Part shown: positions 44,076 through 53,330 of the stretch, piece after piece
Layout of the letters: each line of letters begins with the position of its first letter
Numbering within the stretch: the stretch's first letter is position 1
From: Gammaproteobacteria bacterium
Lineage (GTDB): Bacteria > Pseudomonadota > Gammaproteobacteria > Xanthomonadales > SZUA-36
NCBI GenBank assembly: GCA_021772915.1
Contig: JAJFLB010000008.1
Coordinates: forward strand, 1 to 64,000
Direction: 5' to 3'
Length of the DNA stretch: 64,000 nt
Notes under the pieces: generated by a model
The model's database searches: none
What the model was told of the DNA's origin: nothing
The model's input: the letters and a program-made list of their open reading frames with translations, nothing else
Translations under genes and position numbers: made by a program

Positions 44076-44957
44076 TCACTCCAGTCCACTTTGACGCGCC
44101 TGTTCACGCGCCATCACTGCCCAGTCGAGGTGACCTTCACCACGTTCAATGGCCTTTAGCAGGTGTTCGCGCCAGATATGGACACTCGGGACCGACATTT
44201 CCGCAGACTCTGCGGCAGCCACCACGAGGTCCGCATCTTTCAGGCCGATGACAGCCGTTGCCCCATGGCTGTCCCATTCCTGCGCTACAATCATTGGACC
44301 GTAAATCTTGAAGGCAGGTGCACCAAACAGCCCCTTCATCATGACTTCAAAAAACAGTTCCGGCTCGACCCCAAGCTTGCGCACCAGGGAAAACGCCTCA
44401 CCCATACTCTCAATCGCACTGCCGAGCATAAAATTGTTGGCAATTTTCACCGCCGCTGATGCCTGAGGTTGCTCACCTGCTCTGAAAGTCTGCTTGCTCA
44501 TTGCATCGTAAAGCGGCTGCATTTTTTCAACCGCATCTGCGGGACCGGCCGGCACAATGCTGAGTTCCCCTTTAGCTGCAAGGTCAGGCCGACCCAGAAC
44601 GGGTGCGGCAATAAACGTCTGTCCAGCGCCGGTGTGTGCCTGATTAACTACGTTGATCTGTTCAACGCTATGCGTGCCCATTGCCATGTGGACCGTGTTG
44701 GCCGGCATTGAGCCAACCAAGCCCCCGGGGCCATTGACCACCGCGTCCAGGGCATCGTCATGTGGAAGCATGCTGATGACCACGTCACCCATATCGGAGA
44801 CCTGCGCAATGGAGTCGGCTATCAGAGCGCCGGCTGCGTGCAGTTGTTGCATGTTTTGTGGTAACTGGTCAAAGACCCGTAATTCATGACCCGCTTCAAG
44901 TATTCGCCCCGCCATACCCTGGCCCATGCGACCCAGTCCAATGAACCCCACTCTCAT
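44076..44957 (-). CDS. NAD(P)-dependent beta-hydroxyacid dehydrogenase, 3-hydroxyisobutyrate dehydrogenase-like
   Basis: A 293-residue oxidoreductase. GFIGLGRMGQGMA is the dinucleotide motif, AAPVLGRPDLAAKGEL the substrate loop, and Lys171 in AVKIANNFML the catalytic Lys of the family (3-hydroxyisobutyrate, tartronate semialdehyde, succinic semialdehyde reductases). Substrate not determined. Gene order GntR, this enzyme, GST, all leftward, suggests one operon controlled by the GntR protein. Confidence 0.9.
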   Translation of the reverse strand: MRVGFIGLGRMGQGMAGRILEAGHELRVFDQLPQNMQQLHAAGALIADSIAQVSDMGDVVISMLPHDDALDAVVNGPGGLVGSMPANTVHMAMGTHSVEQINVVNQAHTGAGQTFIAAPVLGRPDLAAKGELSIVPAGPADAVEKMQPLYDAMSKQTFRAGEQPQASAAVKIANNFMLGSAIESMGEAFSLVRKLGVEPELFFEVMMKGLFGAPAFKIYGPMIVAQEWDSHGATAVIGLKDADLVVAAAESAEMSVPSVHIWREHLLKAIERGEGHLDWAVMAREQARQSGLE

Positions 44958-44979
44958 ACCATTTGTTCCCTGTCCTGAA

Positions 44980-45690
44980 TCAGGAAAGACTACCGCTGGA
45001 CAGCACGATCTCTGCAGTAATTTCGAAGTGTGCCTTCATAAGCTTCACCGCCAGTTCCGCATCCCGGTTGAGCACTGCCGCCTGGATTGCCTTGTGCTCT
45101 TCAAGCTCGTGTCGCTCGCGGTACTCCATCACTGCCGCGAGATTGCGGTAACGCAATGTATTCTCGTGAAGCTGCGCACAATAGCCCAGCAAAATAGACG
45201 AACCACAGGCACTCATAAGGGCCACGTGGTACTCGCGGTGTCGCTGTTCCCACTCCCGGGTGTTGTAATTCTCCTTGCCGCCTCCCGGCGAAGAAATTCG
45301 TGACAGGCGGTGAAACGCCAAGACCACCTGCTCCTCCCAGCTTTCATCACCATTGCGAATGGACTCCCGCAGGGCAATCTCTTCCAGCCAGCAACGTGTA
45401 CGAATCAGTTCCTTGAGCTCCTCTTCACTTGCCGGCGCCACTTTAAAACCCTTGTTCTCCTCACGTACCACCAGACCATTTTCTGACAAACGGTTCAGGG
45501 CCTCACGTAAGGGACTGTTTCCCACCGCATAATGTTTCTTCAAAACCTGCAGTCTGAGCTTTAGGCCAGGTTCCAGGCTTCCATTGAGGATATCTTCAAG
45601 CAGCCGGTCATAAACGGCGGATGCCAGTGTCTCACCCACTTTGGTGTTGCCTGGCGATACCCCTTTATCGCTTTTGGTTGACAGGTTCAT
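44980..45690 (-). CDS. GntR-family regulator, FadR/FCD subgroup
   Basis: A 236-residue regulator: winged helix in residues 20-90 (VYDRLLEDILNGSLEPGLKL, NSPLREALNRLSENGLV) and an all-helical FCD effector domain (IRTRCWLEEIALRESI, REYHVALMSACGSSILL, HKAIQAAVLNRDAELA) with conserved Asp and His residues for metal or acid binding. FCD members usually repress catabolic operons and are released by an organic acid. It is divergent from the TRAP transporter operon across a 230-base AT-rich region and heads a leftward operon, so it likely controls both. Confidence 0.92.
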   Translation of the reverse strand: MNLSTKSDKGVSPGNTKVGETLASAVYDRLLEDILNGSLEPGLKLRLQVLKKHYAVGNSPLREALNRLSENGLVVREENKGFKVAPASEEELKELIRTRCWLEEIALRESIRNGDESWEEQVVLAFHRLSRISSPGGGKENYNTREWEQRHREYHVALMSACGSSILLGYCAQLHENTLRYRNLAAVMEYRERHELEEHKAIQAAVLNRDAELAVKLMKAHFEITAEIVLSSGSLS

Positions 45691-45919
45691 TTTTGATGTA
45701 TTCCTGGTTTTTTTTTCGAATAAAGATAGCCAGATTCTCTAAAATCGATAATAGCAGTATTTTCTAAATATCGCTCAATTAGCGACCGGATTTGCCGGCT
45801 CAAACTGACAAAACCGGGTCAAACGAGTGTATTTGATGCTTTCACTGCTTCAGTATTTTCGTTAATATCAGTATATACTCTATTTTATCGAATAAACAAG
45901 CAACAACAGGAAGCTCCAT
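45691..45919. promoter_or_regulatory. Divergent AT-rich control region, GntR regulator/TRAP transporter
   Basis: Contains ATCGATAAT (45744-45752), ATATCGC (near 45768) and TTATCGAAT (45885-45893). The same ATCGAT or ATATCGC motifs occur in front of the M24, DoxX-like/Gfo, E1-alpha and TonB genes. They are candidate operators; the regulator is unproven. Confidence 0.45.
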
Positions 45920-47077
45920 ATCACCAGTCTCTTACATCCGACACCGGAAAATTCACTGCCGAGAATACGCAAACTAAGTTCTAAGGCATCATTTCTGAAC
46001 CACTGCCGTGCAACTTTCCTGGCTTTTTGCCTGCTTGGTCTTTCGGGACTTGTTCCGGACGAGTCATTGGCATTCGAACCAGAAATCATCCAGTTAACTG
46101 CAATTGACTCTTACGCACCAACTGCCCTGTGGGTGCGCGTGTTTATCGATTACTTTATCCCCGAGGTGGATCGCCGACTGGCGGTGGAGGGCAAATACCG
46201 GATCAAGTGGAACAAAGCTTTTGGGGGCACCATCGCGAAGACCAAGGGTGTTTTGGATGCACTGCAATACGATTTGGCCGACATCGGTATTATTACAACC
46301 CCCTACCACCCTGACAAAGTGCCGTTTTATAACCTCGCTTATGTCACACCTCTGGTCACAGCAGATATTGGTCTGGTGGCCCGATCGATTTCAGAACTGG
46401 CGATCCGTTACCCGCAAGTCAACCGTATCTGGGGCGATTATGACCAAGTTTACCTGACCACTGCGGGTTCAATTAATACTTACCAGATTCAATTGATCGA
46501 ACCTCTGACAACACTTGAGGATTTCCAGGGACTCAAGATCGGTGGGGTCGGTCTGAATCTGCGTTACCTTGAAGGCCTGGGCGCGACCGGTGTAACCAGC
46601 GGCCTCAGTGACTGGTACAACAATATGGCAACGGGTCTGATTGACGGCGTCATCGATTGGGCCGAGGCGGCGGTCGCCTACAAGCTTTACGAGGTGGCCC
46701 CCGTCCTGGTGGATGTGCGTCTCGGCGCGGTAACTTCCAAGGTCGTGACCATGAACAGAAACACCTGGAACGGCCTGCCCAATACCGTCAGGACCGTCAT
46801 TCAGCAAGCCGCCTACGACTACCGGGATGAGTTGGCAATGGAAACGGACCGGCGTGCGTTGGCCAGCCGGGAAGAATTCATCCGGCAAGGCGGCACCATC
46901 ACGGCCCTGACTCCAGAGCAGCGCAAGGCCTGGGCCGACGGTCTGCCAAACCTGGCTCTGGAATGGGCAGACGACATGGAAGAAAAGGGGTTCCCCGGCA
47001 GACAGATCCTGAGTGACTACATGGACATGATGCGCGCCGCCGACCAACCCATTGTGCGCCACTGGGACCGGGAGTAA
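45920..47077 (+). CDS. TRAP transporter substrate-binding protein, DctP family
   Basis: Periplasmic solute-binding protein of a TRAP transporter. The mature part (from about 46070) has GGTIAKTKGVLDALQYDLADIG-like DctP sequence and the conserved LEDFQGLKI then WYNNMATGLIDGVI. A signal peptide is clearly encoded upstream (ATFLAFCLLGLSGLV, cleavage after SLA), yet from the stop at 45891 to 46067 the frame has no ATG, GTG or TTG. The only canonical start, TTG 46067, would remove the signal. ATC at 45920 has AGGAAG six bases upstream and is my working start (385 residues); CTG at 45956 is an alternative. A sequencing error is possible. Confidence 0.8.
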   Translation: MTSLLHPTPENSLPRIRKLSSKASFLNHCRATFLAFCLLGLSGLVPDESLAFEPEIIQLTAIDSYAPTALWVRVFIDYFIPEVDRRLAVEGKYRIKWNKAFGGTIAKTKGVLDALQYDLADIGIITTPYHPDKVPFYNLAYVTPLVTADIGLVARSISELAIRYPQVNRIWGDYDQVYLTTAGSINTYQIQLIEPLTTLEDFQGLKIGGVGLNLRYLEGLGATGVTSGLSDWYNNMATGLIDGVIDWAEAAVAYKLYEVAPVLVDVRLGAVTSKVVTMNRNTWNGLPNTVRTVIQQAAYDYRDELAMETDRRALASREEFIRQGGTITALTPEQRKAWADGLPNLALEWADDMEEKGFPGRQILSDYMDMMRAADQPIVRHWDRE

Positions 47078-47080
47078 CCC

Positions 47081-47611
47081 ATGGTTGAGACGCCCCACAT
47101 GATCTCGAGAATATTCTCAAAACTGGTTGCCGGGCTGAACAGTGCGGGTACAGCAGTCATTTTTGTGATGATGGTGCTTATTAATGTGGATGTGTTTTCC
47201 CGCTTTCTGTTCAATGCGCCCATTGACGGGGTCACCGAGCTGGTCGAGTTATCCATCGTTGCCATCGTATTTTTGCAGCTAGGTGACGCGGTCCGCTGCG
47301 GTCGGTTAACACGCTCCGATGGTCTGTACAGTCGTCTGCTTGAACATCACCCAAGAATCGGCCACCTGTTTGGCCTGGTATTCGACCTTGCCGGTGCTTT
47401 CTTTTTCTCCACCATCCTACTGGGAGCCGTGCCGCTACTGCAGGACGCCTGGGAGCGGGGCTATTATGCTGGCAACAAGGGTCTTGTTGTGATTCCGATC
47501 TGGCCGGTACGACTGATCCTGGTCATCGGCTGCATTACGGTAACCCTGGTATTTCTTGGCTTTGTGAAAAAGCATCTGCGCGCAATAGCCGGCAATGGAG
47601 ATCAGTCGTAA
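47081..47611 (+). CDS. TRAP transporter small permease, DctQ family
   Basis: A 176-residue inner-membrane protein with four helices. NVDVFSRFLFNAPIDGVTEL is the standard DctQ signature between the first two helices. It begins three bases after the DctP stop and its stop overlaps the DctM start (TAATG), so all three TRAP genes form one coupled operon. Confidence 0.93.
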   Translation: MVETPHMISRIFSKLVAGLNSAGTAVIFVMMVLINVDVFSRFLFNAPIDGVTELVELSIVAIVFLQLGDAVRCGRLTRSDGLYSRLLEHHPRIGHLFGLVFDLAGAFFFSTILLGAVPLLQDAWERGYYAGNKGLVVIPIWPVRLILVIGCITVTLVFLGFVKKHLRAIAGNGDQS

Positions 47612-48927
47612 TGAGTGGTATAGAAATTGGTCTGCTTTCAGTCGTTGCCATTCTGGTCCTGATCTGGTCCGGAATGTATGTGACGGTTGCACTGGGACTG
47701 GTCTCATTCATCAGTGTGTGGCTTTTACGTGGCAGCCTGGAAGCGCCGGTTTACGTTCTGACCCTGTCGGCTTCACATAGCCTGGAAGACTATATTTTCG
47801 GTGTCATCCCGCTATTTGTATTGATGGGTCTGCTGGTCAGCCAGAGTGACTTGGGGAGGGATATCTACGCGGTGGCAAATACCTGCCTGCACCGCCTGAA
47901 AGGAGGTCTGGGTGTGGCAACGGTAGCGGCCAACACCGCCTTCGCGGCAATCACCGGGGTGAGTATTGCGTCCGCCTCGGTTTTCACCCGTGTGTCCGTG
48001 CCGGAGATGATGCGTTTTGGCTACAAACCCCGCTTTGCCGTTGGCGTGGTGGCCGGCAGCTCGGTGCTGGGTATGTTGATCCCACCAAGCGTGATGCTGA
48101 TCATATACGCCATTATCACCGAGCAGTCGGTGGCGGCCATGTTCACCGCTGGAATTATCCCGGGTATCTTGCTGGCACTCGCTTACATCGTCGCGATTAT
48201 TGCGATGGCGGTGTTTTTCCCAAACTGGGTGGGAGGGCAAGACGAGCAAATGTCAGGGGCCGGGCAAGAACGCATGTCGGTGCTGCAAATGGGCCGTAAG
48301 ACCGCACCGCTGGTGATCCTTATCCTGCTGGTGCTGGGGGGAATCTACGGTGGGGTGTTCACCCCCACAGAAGCCGGTGCGGTGGGTGCTTTGGGGGCCC
48401 TCGTTATTGCCCTGATTAAACGCCGTCTCGACCGGGGAACCTTGTGGAAAGTGTTGGTCGAAACCGGCCACATTGTGGCTTCAATTTTGATGTTGATCGT
48501 GGCGGCCACCATGTACAGCAAAATGCTGGCAATGACGGGGCTGCCCAATGAGCTGGGTGAGTGGATCGCCCAGACCAATATCGGGCTCTACGGCATTCTG
48601 GCGATCTACGTAGCCGTGTTGATTGTGCTGGGCACGATCCTGGATACCACATCCATCATCCTGATCATGGTGCCGTTGTTCCTGCCCGTGATGGCGCCCT
48701 TTGGTATTGATCTCGTCTGGTTTGGCATTATTACGATTGTTGGTGCAGAAATCGGTCTGTTGACCCCACCGCTGGGAATTGCCTGCTACGTCATTAAGTC
48801 AACGCTACAGGATGACCGCATTAGCCTGTATGACATCTTCGCCGGCGCGGCACCATTTGCGGTGATCATGTTAATCGTGCTGACTGTGCTGATTGCTTTC
48901 CCGCAGTTGAGCCTGATGTTGGTCTGA
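47611..48927 (+). CDS. TRAP transporter large permease, DctM family
   Basis: A 438-residue inner-membrane protein with about twelve helices, the sodium-coupled translocation subunit. Signature segments are FVLMGLLVSQSDLGRDIY, SIASASVFTRVSVPEM, GSSVLGMLIPPSVMLIIY and GLLTPPLGIACYVIKS. The preferred solutes of TRAP systems are organic acids; the tartrate-dehydrogenase-like gene just downstream and convergent fits a hydroxy acid. A weak stem (GGTGA/TCACC near 48953) follows the stop. Confidence 0.93.
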   Translation: MSGIEIGLLSVVAILVLIWSGMYVTVALGLVSFISVWLLRGSLEAPVYVLTLSASHSLEDYIFGVIPLFVLMGLLVSQSDLGRDIYAVANTCLHRLKGGLGVATVAANTAFAAITGVSIASASVFTRVSVPEMMRFGYKPRFAVGVVAGSSVLGMLIPPSVMLIIYAIITEQSVAAMFTAGIIPGILLALAYIVAIIAMAVFFPNWVGGQDEQMSGAGQERMSVLQMGRKTAPLVILILLVLGGIYGGVFTPTEAGAVGALGALVIALIKRRLDRGTLWKVLVETGHIVASILMLIVAATMYSKMLAMTGLPNELGEWIAQTNIGLYGILAIYVAVLIVLGTILDTTSIILIMVPLFLPVMAPFGIDLVWFGIITIVGAEIGLLTPPLGIACYVIKSTLQDDRISLYDIFAGAAPFAVIMLIVLTVLIAFPQLSLMLV

Positions 48928-49025
48928 GCTCAACACACCGCAAAAGTCCAGTGGTGAAAATCACCTTGCGTAGTGCTGATTTTGTTCGCTGTGGCGTGTA
49001 GAAACTTCAGTAGCGGCTGATTAGC

Positions 49026-50087
49026 TCAGATTGCCCCTGCAATTGCCTCGCCAAGGTCAACGGTCTTGGCATTTCCACCCATATCCGCGGTCATACAACT
49101 GCCATCACGCAGCACGTTTTCAACCGCACGCATGATGCTGTCGTGCGCCTCCTGGTAACCCAGATGCTGCAACATCAATGCGCCCGACCAGATCGCACCG
49201 ATGGGGTTGGCGACGCCCTTGCCGGCAATGTCAGGCGCTGAACCGTGCACCGGTTCGAACATGGATGGGTGTGTTTTTGAAGGATTCAGGTTGGCCGATG
49301 GCGCAATTGCAATCGTGCCGGTACAAGCGGGACCCAGGTCGGAGAGGATGTCACCAAACAGGTTACTGCCCACGACCACATCAAAATGTTCCGGCATGCG
49401 AACAAAGTTCGCCGTCAGGATGTCAATGAGGAACTGGTCCACCTCCACATCGGGGTATTGTTTTGCCATCTCGGCCACACGTGAATCCCAGAAGGGCATG
49501 GAGTGGACGATCCCATTCGACTTGGTCGCAGAAGTTAAGTGCCTTGCCGGGCGTAACTGGGCCAGTTCAAACGCGAATTTCAGCACACGGTCTGTGCCAC
49601 GTCGGGTAAAAACACTTTGTTGTACCACGACTTCGTGCTCGGTGCCTTCATACTGGATGCCACCGATGGACGAATACTCCCCTTCCACGTTTTCACGCAC
49701 TACGTAAAAGTCGATATCACCGGGTTTCTTGTTGGCCAATGGGCAGGGCACGCCTTCAAACAGACGTACGGGGCGAAGGTTGACGTACTGGTCGAACTCG
49801 CGCCGGATGGGGATCAGCAAACCCCATAGGGAAATATGATCCGGCACCGTTGGAAATCCGGCTGCGCCGAGGTAAATCGCTTCATAGGGCCGCAGTTGCT
49901 CAATACCATCCTCAGGCATCATCCTCCCGGTAGCAAGGTAGGTTTCACAGGACCAGTCAAATTCCTTCCAGTTGATGCTGAAGTCGTGCAGACGACCTGC
50001 CGCCTCCAGCACCCTGACACCTTCGGGCATGACTTCCTTACCGATTCCGTCTCCTGGAATCAGTGCGATATTGAGACTCGTACTCAC
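49026..50087 (-). CDS. Tartrate dehydrogenase/decarboxylase-like isopropylmalate-dehydrogenase-family enzyme
   Basis: A 353-residue NAD-dependent beta-decarboxylating dehydrogenase. Features are IALIPGDGIGKEV, the substrate Arg segments PIRREFDQYVNLRPVRL, VVRENVEGEYSSIGG, the catalytic Lys and metal Asp region (TSATKSNGI, then FGDILSDLG) and the coenzyme loop FEPVHGSAPDIAGKG. The NVEGEYSSIGG form is typical of tartrate dehydrogenase (TtuC) rather than LeuB. It acts on a tartrate- or malate-like hydroxy acid. It is followed leftward by the TRAP genes (convergent) and preceded by the M24 gene nine bases upstream, so the pair is co-transcribed. Confidence 0.9.
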   Translation of the reverse strand: MSTSLNIALIPGDGIGKEVMPEGVRVLEAAGRLHDFSINWKEFDWSCETYLATGRMMPEDGIEQLRPYEAIYLGAAGFPTVPDHISLWGLLIPIRREFDQYVNLRPVRLFEGVPCPLANKKPGDIDFYVVRENVEGEYSSIGGIQYEGTEHEVVVQQSVFTRRGTDRVLKFAFELAQLRPARHLTSATKSNGIVHSMPFWDSRVAEMAKQYPDVEVDQFLIDILTANFVRMPEHFDVVVGSNLFGDILSDLGPACTGTIAIAPSANLNPSKTHPSMFEPVHGSAPDIAGKGVANPIGAIWSGALMLQHLGYQEAHDSIMRAVENVLRDGSCMTADMGGNAKTVDLGEAIAGAI

Positions 50088-50096
50088 GATTTGTAA

Positions 50097-51332
50097 TCAG
50101 TAACTCATCCCGCAGCCAAACAGCTCGTCGGTTGGGAACTTGGTGATGACTTCGATACCCGTCTCGGTGACGACCACCTCATCCTCAAGCCTGACGCCAT
50201 CATAGCCATCGCCGGCATAGGTTTCCAACGCAAAGACCATACCGGGAACGATCTCCACCGGGTGCTCAATGCTGTAGGCGCGGGAGATGATTGGGAATTC
50301 CCACAGCCCGACACCGATGCCGTGACCATACTGGAGACCGAAAATCTCATGCTCGTCTTTGGCACCCATGGCCTTGTGATCCGGCCAGACCGTAGCGATA
50401 TCCGCCGTGGTGGTGCCGGGTTTGACAGCTTCGATGCCACCCAGTTGGTATTCCAGGCAACGTGCATGAATCTCTTTTTGTTTTGCCGTGGGCTTACCAC
50501 AGCAAAAACAACGGTAAACACAGGTGTGGTAACCGTTGAACAAGCACACAACATCCATGAAAATCATGTCGCCCGGTTGGATCAGCCGGTCCGAGCTGAG
50601 GTGTGGATGTGGGTTGGTCCGGTTACCCGTGGTCACCTGGACGTTGTGGACCCACTGGGCACCCAGTCGATGCATTTCATGTGACGCCGCGGCCTGCAGA
50701 TCGTTCTCCTTCATACCGGGCTGGATGGTTTGCGCAATCCTGTGAAATGCCGCATCGACAATGGCTGCGCCGTGCTTCAGACACATGATCTCGTCTTCGT
50801 TCTTGACTGCACGGGCGTACTGCATGACTTGCTGTCCATCAGCGATGGTATAACCGTTTTCCAGCATGGCCAGAATGATCTGGGACTCGACAATATCCAC
50901 ACCGATCTTGCAGTTGGATTTATCCAGACCGTGGTTGGCGAGCACCATGTCGAGGTCTTTCAGGAAACCCTCGTAACACTTCCAGTCCATTGGCAGTGCA
51001 CCGTACATCGTCCCGTGCGCCGGAAAAGTGTAATCGGCGATCCACGGGCAGTTGAGCTTCTCTGCAGCCACCTCTGACCCAAAGCCAAAGATATGCGGAT
51101 ATCCGTTACGCGGAATGATGGCGTAGCGCCCCATGTTATCCACTTCGGGTGACGCCACTGCTGTTGAGGTTGAGTAACGCTTGTTGCCGGTATCGAAAAG
51201 CAGCAAACATTCAATATCAAACTCATCCATGTACTTCTTGATACGGGCAACCCGGTATTCGCGCATGCGGTTGAAATCCATCCGCTGCTCATAGTCCACC
51301 TGCATCATGCCCTGGGTTCCGACTCTCACCAT
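50097..51332 (-). CDS. M24 pita-bread-fold hydrolase with altered metal ligand
   Basis: A 411-residue protein of the aminopeptidase P/creatinase family, from the ATG at 51332 (AAGGAG upstream). N-terminal domain to about 165, pita-bread catalytic domain from about 175. Metal ligands Asp260, His337 (QYGHGIG), Glu370 (VFALETYAG) and Glu383 (VRLEDEV) are present, but the second Asp of the DxG-GY-xxD motif, expected 11 residues after Asp260, is Cys271. True peptidases need that Asp, so a lyase, amidohydrolase or other metal chemistry is likelier; creatinase and the DMSP lyase DddP show how far this fold varies. It precedes the tartrate-dehydrogenase-like gene by nine bases. Confidence 0.85.
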   Translation of the reverse strand: MVRVGTQGMMQVDYEQRMDFNRMREYRVARIKKYMDEFDIECLLLFDTGNKRYSTSTAVASPEVDNMGRYAIIPRNGYPHIFGFGSEVAAEKLNCPWIADYTFPAHGTMYGALPMDWKCYEGFLKDLDMVLANHGLDKSNCKIGVDIVESQIILAMLENGYTIADGQQVMQYARAVKNEDEIMCLKHGAAIVDAAFHRIAQTIQPGMKENDLQAAASHEMHRLGAQWVHNVQVTTGNRTNPHPHLSSDRLIQPGDMIFMDVVCLFNGYHTCVYRCFCCGKPTAKQKEIHARCLEYQLGGIEAVKPGTTTADIATVWPDHKAMGAKDEHEIFGLQYGHGIGVGLWEFPIISRAYSIEHPVEIVPGMVFALETYAGDGYDGVRLEDEVVVTETGIEVITKFPTDELFGCGMSY

Positions 51333-51394
51333 ACTTCTCCTTATCGATAATTCATGTCTTGCCACGCCATTGCCTGGCAGCTAATTCTTAGGGC

Positions 51395-52420
51395 CTAGCC
51401 CACCTGTTCGGCGAGTCCCGACTGGGCTGACTTCACAATCGCCTCGGTCACAGCCGCCCCGTGGACCATTTCTGAAACGGGTATTGGAAATGCAGCGCCG
51501 CCAGCGGCGGCTTTTGCGAAGGATTCCAGCGCGGCGCGACTAACGTCATAGCCCTCAGCCTGCCAGGTTTCTGCTGGTCCCTTGATGGGTTTGAACGTAC
51601 AGGTCCCAAATAACTTAAAGCGTCGCTCTTCGGAAGATGCGCCCGCAATATGGGTCATACCCTCAAGCTTGACGAAACCCCTGGAGCCGTACACCTGGAA
51701 ATTGAAGCCGCCACCGGTCGCTGTCATTGTCGCCAGGTAGCCTGACATTCCGTCGCGCATGCGAAACAAAATGGAGGTCGTGTCATCTGCCTCAATATCC
51801 ACTGCCCGGTTGAAACTCTGGCAATACACCTGGTCGATTTCCCCACACAGGTCGATCATGCCGTCGATGGCATGCACACCCATTGGCGTCAGACCACCAC
51901 AAGGCGTTTCATTGGGATCCGCCCGCCAGGCACCCGGCTTGAGGAATAATGCGTTGGGGAAAGTCATCGTGGCTTCCACATGCAAAATGGTTCCCAGTTC
52001 ACCTGAGTTCACCATTTCACGAAGCTTGTTGATTTCGGGGTGAAAGCGACGGTTGTAACCCAGGCCAAGCGTTACGCCTGCCCGTTCGGCAGCGGCAACC
52101 GCCCTGGTCGCATCCTCACCCGTCAAGGCAAACGGTTTTTCACAAAAAACATGTTTTCCATGCTCTGCAGCCGCTATCGTCTGCGGCACATGGGTGGAAT
52201 TTGGTGTGACCAGAACTACCGCGTCAACGCTGTCGTCAGCAATGGTGTCTGCGTAACTGTTGAACAGTTTGAGATCGTGCTCGGCTGCAAACGACTTTGC
52301 GTCATCCGACAGGCTGCGTGTGGTCGCGGCGACAAACCTGATGTCTTCGCTACCGTCTGCCACGGACTCGACCAAAGTCTTGCCCCACCAGCCAAGCCCT
52401 ACTATTGCCGCGTTGATCAC
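51395..52420 (-). CDS. Gfo/Idh/MocA family oxidoreductase
   Basis: A 341-residue NAD(P)-dependent dehydrogenase. GLGWWGKTLVES binds the dinucleotide, CEKPFALT carries the catalytic Lys, and GGLTPMGVHAIDGMIDL the substrate His/Asp region. The family oxidises sugars, inositols, sugar acids and related polyols. It lies 62 bases upstream of the M24 gene in the same direction; with M24 and tartrate-dehydrogenase-like genes it forms a three-gene leftward operon divergent from the DoxX-like gene. Confidence 0.92.
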   Translation of the reverse strand: MINAAIVGLGWWGKTLVESVADGSEDIRFVAATTRSLSDDAKSFAAEHDLKLFNSYADTIADDSVDAVVLVTPNSTHVPQTIAAAEHGKHVFCEKPFALTGEDATRAVAAAERAGVTLGLGYNRRFHPEINKLREMVNSGELGTILHVEATMTFPNALFLKPGAWRADPNETPCGGLTPMGVHAIDGMIDLCGEIDQVYCQSFNRAVDIEADDTTSILFRMRDGMSGYLATMTATGGGFNFQVYGSRGFVKLEGMTHIAGASSEERRFKLFGTCTFKPIKGPAETWQAEGYDVSRAALESFAKAAAGGAAFPIPVSEMVHGAAVTEAIVKSAQSGLAEQVG

Positions 52421-52655
52421 TGCATGAAACTCCCTGTTGGTGATAGTGGTCTGACATCAACCAGCTACCAGATCCGAACCTGCCCCAATGTCACGGTCCG
52501 TTTTTAGTTTTATTTAATATATATCGCAAAAAATAGATTTTTTCATATATTATCGATTAAATCAAACTCTTTAATGAAAATTTATATGATAATATCCGCA
52601 GCTGTCACCGGCCTTCAGACGGGCTATTCGATAGCAGGCCCGGGGAGAAAACCAA
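52421..52655. promoter_or_regulatory. Divergent AT-rich control region, Gfo/Idh gene and DoxX-like gene
   Basis: Contains ATATCGC (52521-52527) and ATTATCGAT (52549-52557) in a 70-base AT-rich block, like the leaders of the GntR/TRAP and E1-alpha genes. Likely a shared operator region; no certain -35/-10 pair was assigned. Confidence 0.4.
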
Positions 52656-53060
52656 TTGACCCCAATTAATGAACCGACTTTTTCGCTACTTGTGCTGGCA
52701 GCCCGAATTTGCCTGTCCACGGTGTTCCTGGTTAGCGGAATCCACAAGGCCTTGTGGTTCACCAAAGCGATAGAGGAATTCAAAGTTGCGTCTGTCCCGC
52801 TAGTACCCATTACACTTCCGGCCACCATCGCACTCCACATCGTTGCCTCCGTGTGCATCCTGCTTGGAATATTCGTAGCCGAAGCTGCGCTTTCCCTGGC
52901 TGTGTTCACGGTGGTTGCCACACTCTGGGTATTTCCATTTTGGCAACACTCGGGGTCCAAACGGCTGGATCAAAGCAGGACCGCATTGGTAAACCTTGGT
53001 CTTGTAGGCGGTTTGCTACTTCTCTATGCCGGTGGTCCGGGACAATATGTGCTGACCTAG
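52656..53060 (+). CDS. DoxX-like small membrane protein
   Basis: A 134-residue inner-membrane protein with four predicted helices (near 8-26, 45-66, 72-92 and 108-126). FLVSGIHKALWF at the end of the first helix matches the DoxX/MauE family pattern. The start is a TTG with GGGGAG eight bases upstream; no ATG is available. DoxX-type proteins are linked to quinone or thiol redox chemistry, but no function can be assigned here. Confidence 0.72.
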   Translation: MTPINEPTFSLLVLAARICLSTVFLVSGIHKALWFTKAIEEFKVASVPLVPITLPATIALHIVASVCILLGIFVAEAALSLAVFTVVATLWVFPFWQHSGSKRLDQSRTALVNLGLVGGLLLLYAGGPGQYVLT

Positions 53061-53101
53061 CTGTGAATTACAGCAACATTGTTCATTCTGGCGTTGTTAC
53101 C

Positions 53102-53231
53102 GGTACGCCCGCTCGAAGTAAGGGGTCTTCTTTCAGGACACGGCGTAAACCCGTCCCTGGGGCCTCCTCTTAAAACATCCTGTTTCAAAGGGTCCTGAAA
53201 GAAGACCCCTTACTCCGACCGGGCTTGTGCC
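53102..53231. repeat. Dispersed long palindrome, copy D
   Basis: The best-paired copy: the inner 23 bases of the arms, ending GGTCTTCTTTCAGGAC and GTCCTGAAAGAAGACC, match perfectly, and pairing continues less exactly to 53102 and 53231. The loop holds the core in reverse orientation (ACGGCGTAAACCCGTCCC, GGGGCCTC) and a smaller AAAACA/TGTTTC-type stem. Confidence 0.85.
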
Positions 53232-53330
53232 AAACTGATAAGCAGAATCATTCGGGCCAGCTGGAGGGCGAAGCGGCTCTTACCGATCAACAGCCTGTCC
53301 CGGTGTCATTCACGTTTCAACATGGAACGA

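Noticed and set aside
48950-48970. GGTGA/TCACC stem after the DctM gene as terminator
   Set aside because: The stem is only five bases and no T run follows.
50097-51332. Calling the M24 protein the DMSP lyase DddP
   Set aside because: N-terminal similarity is suggestive but the metal-site residues do not match DddP and no DMSP genes are nearby.
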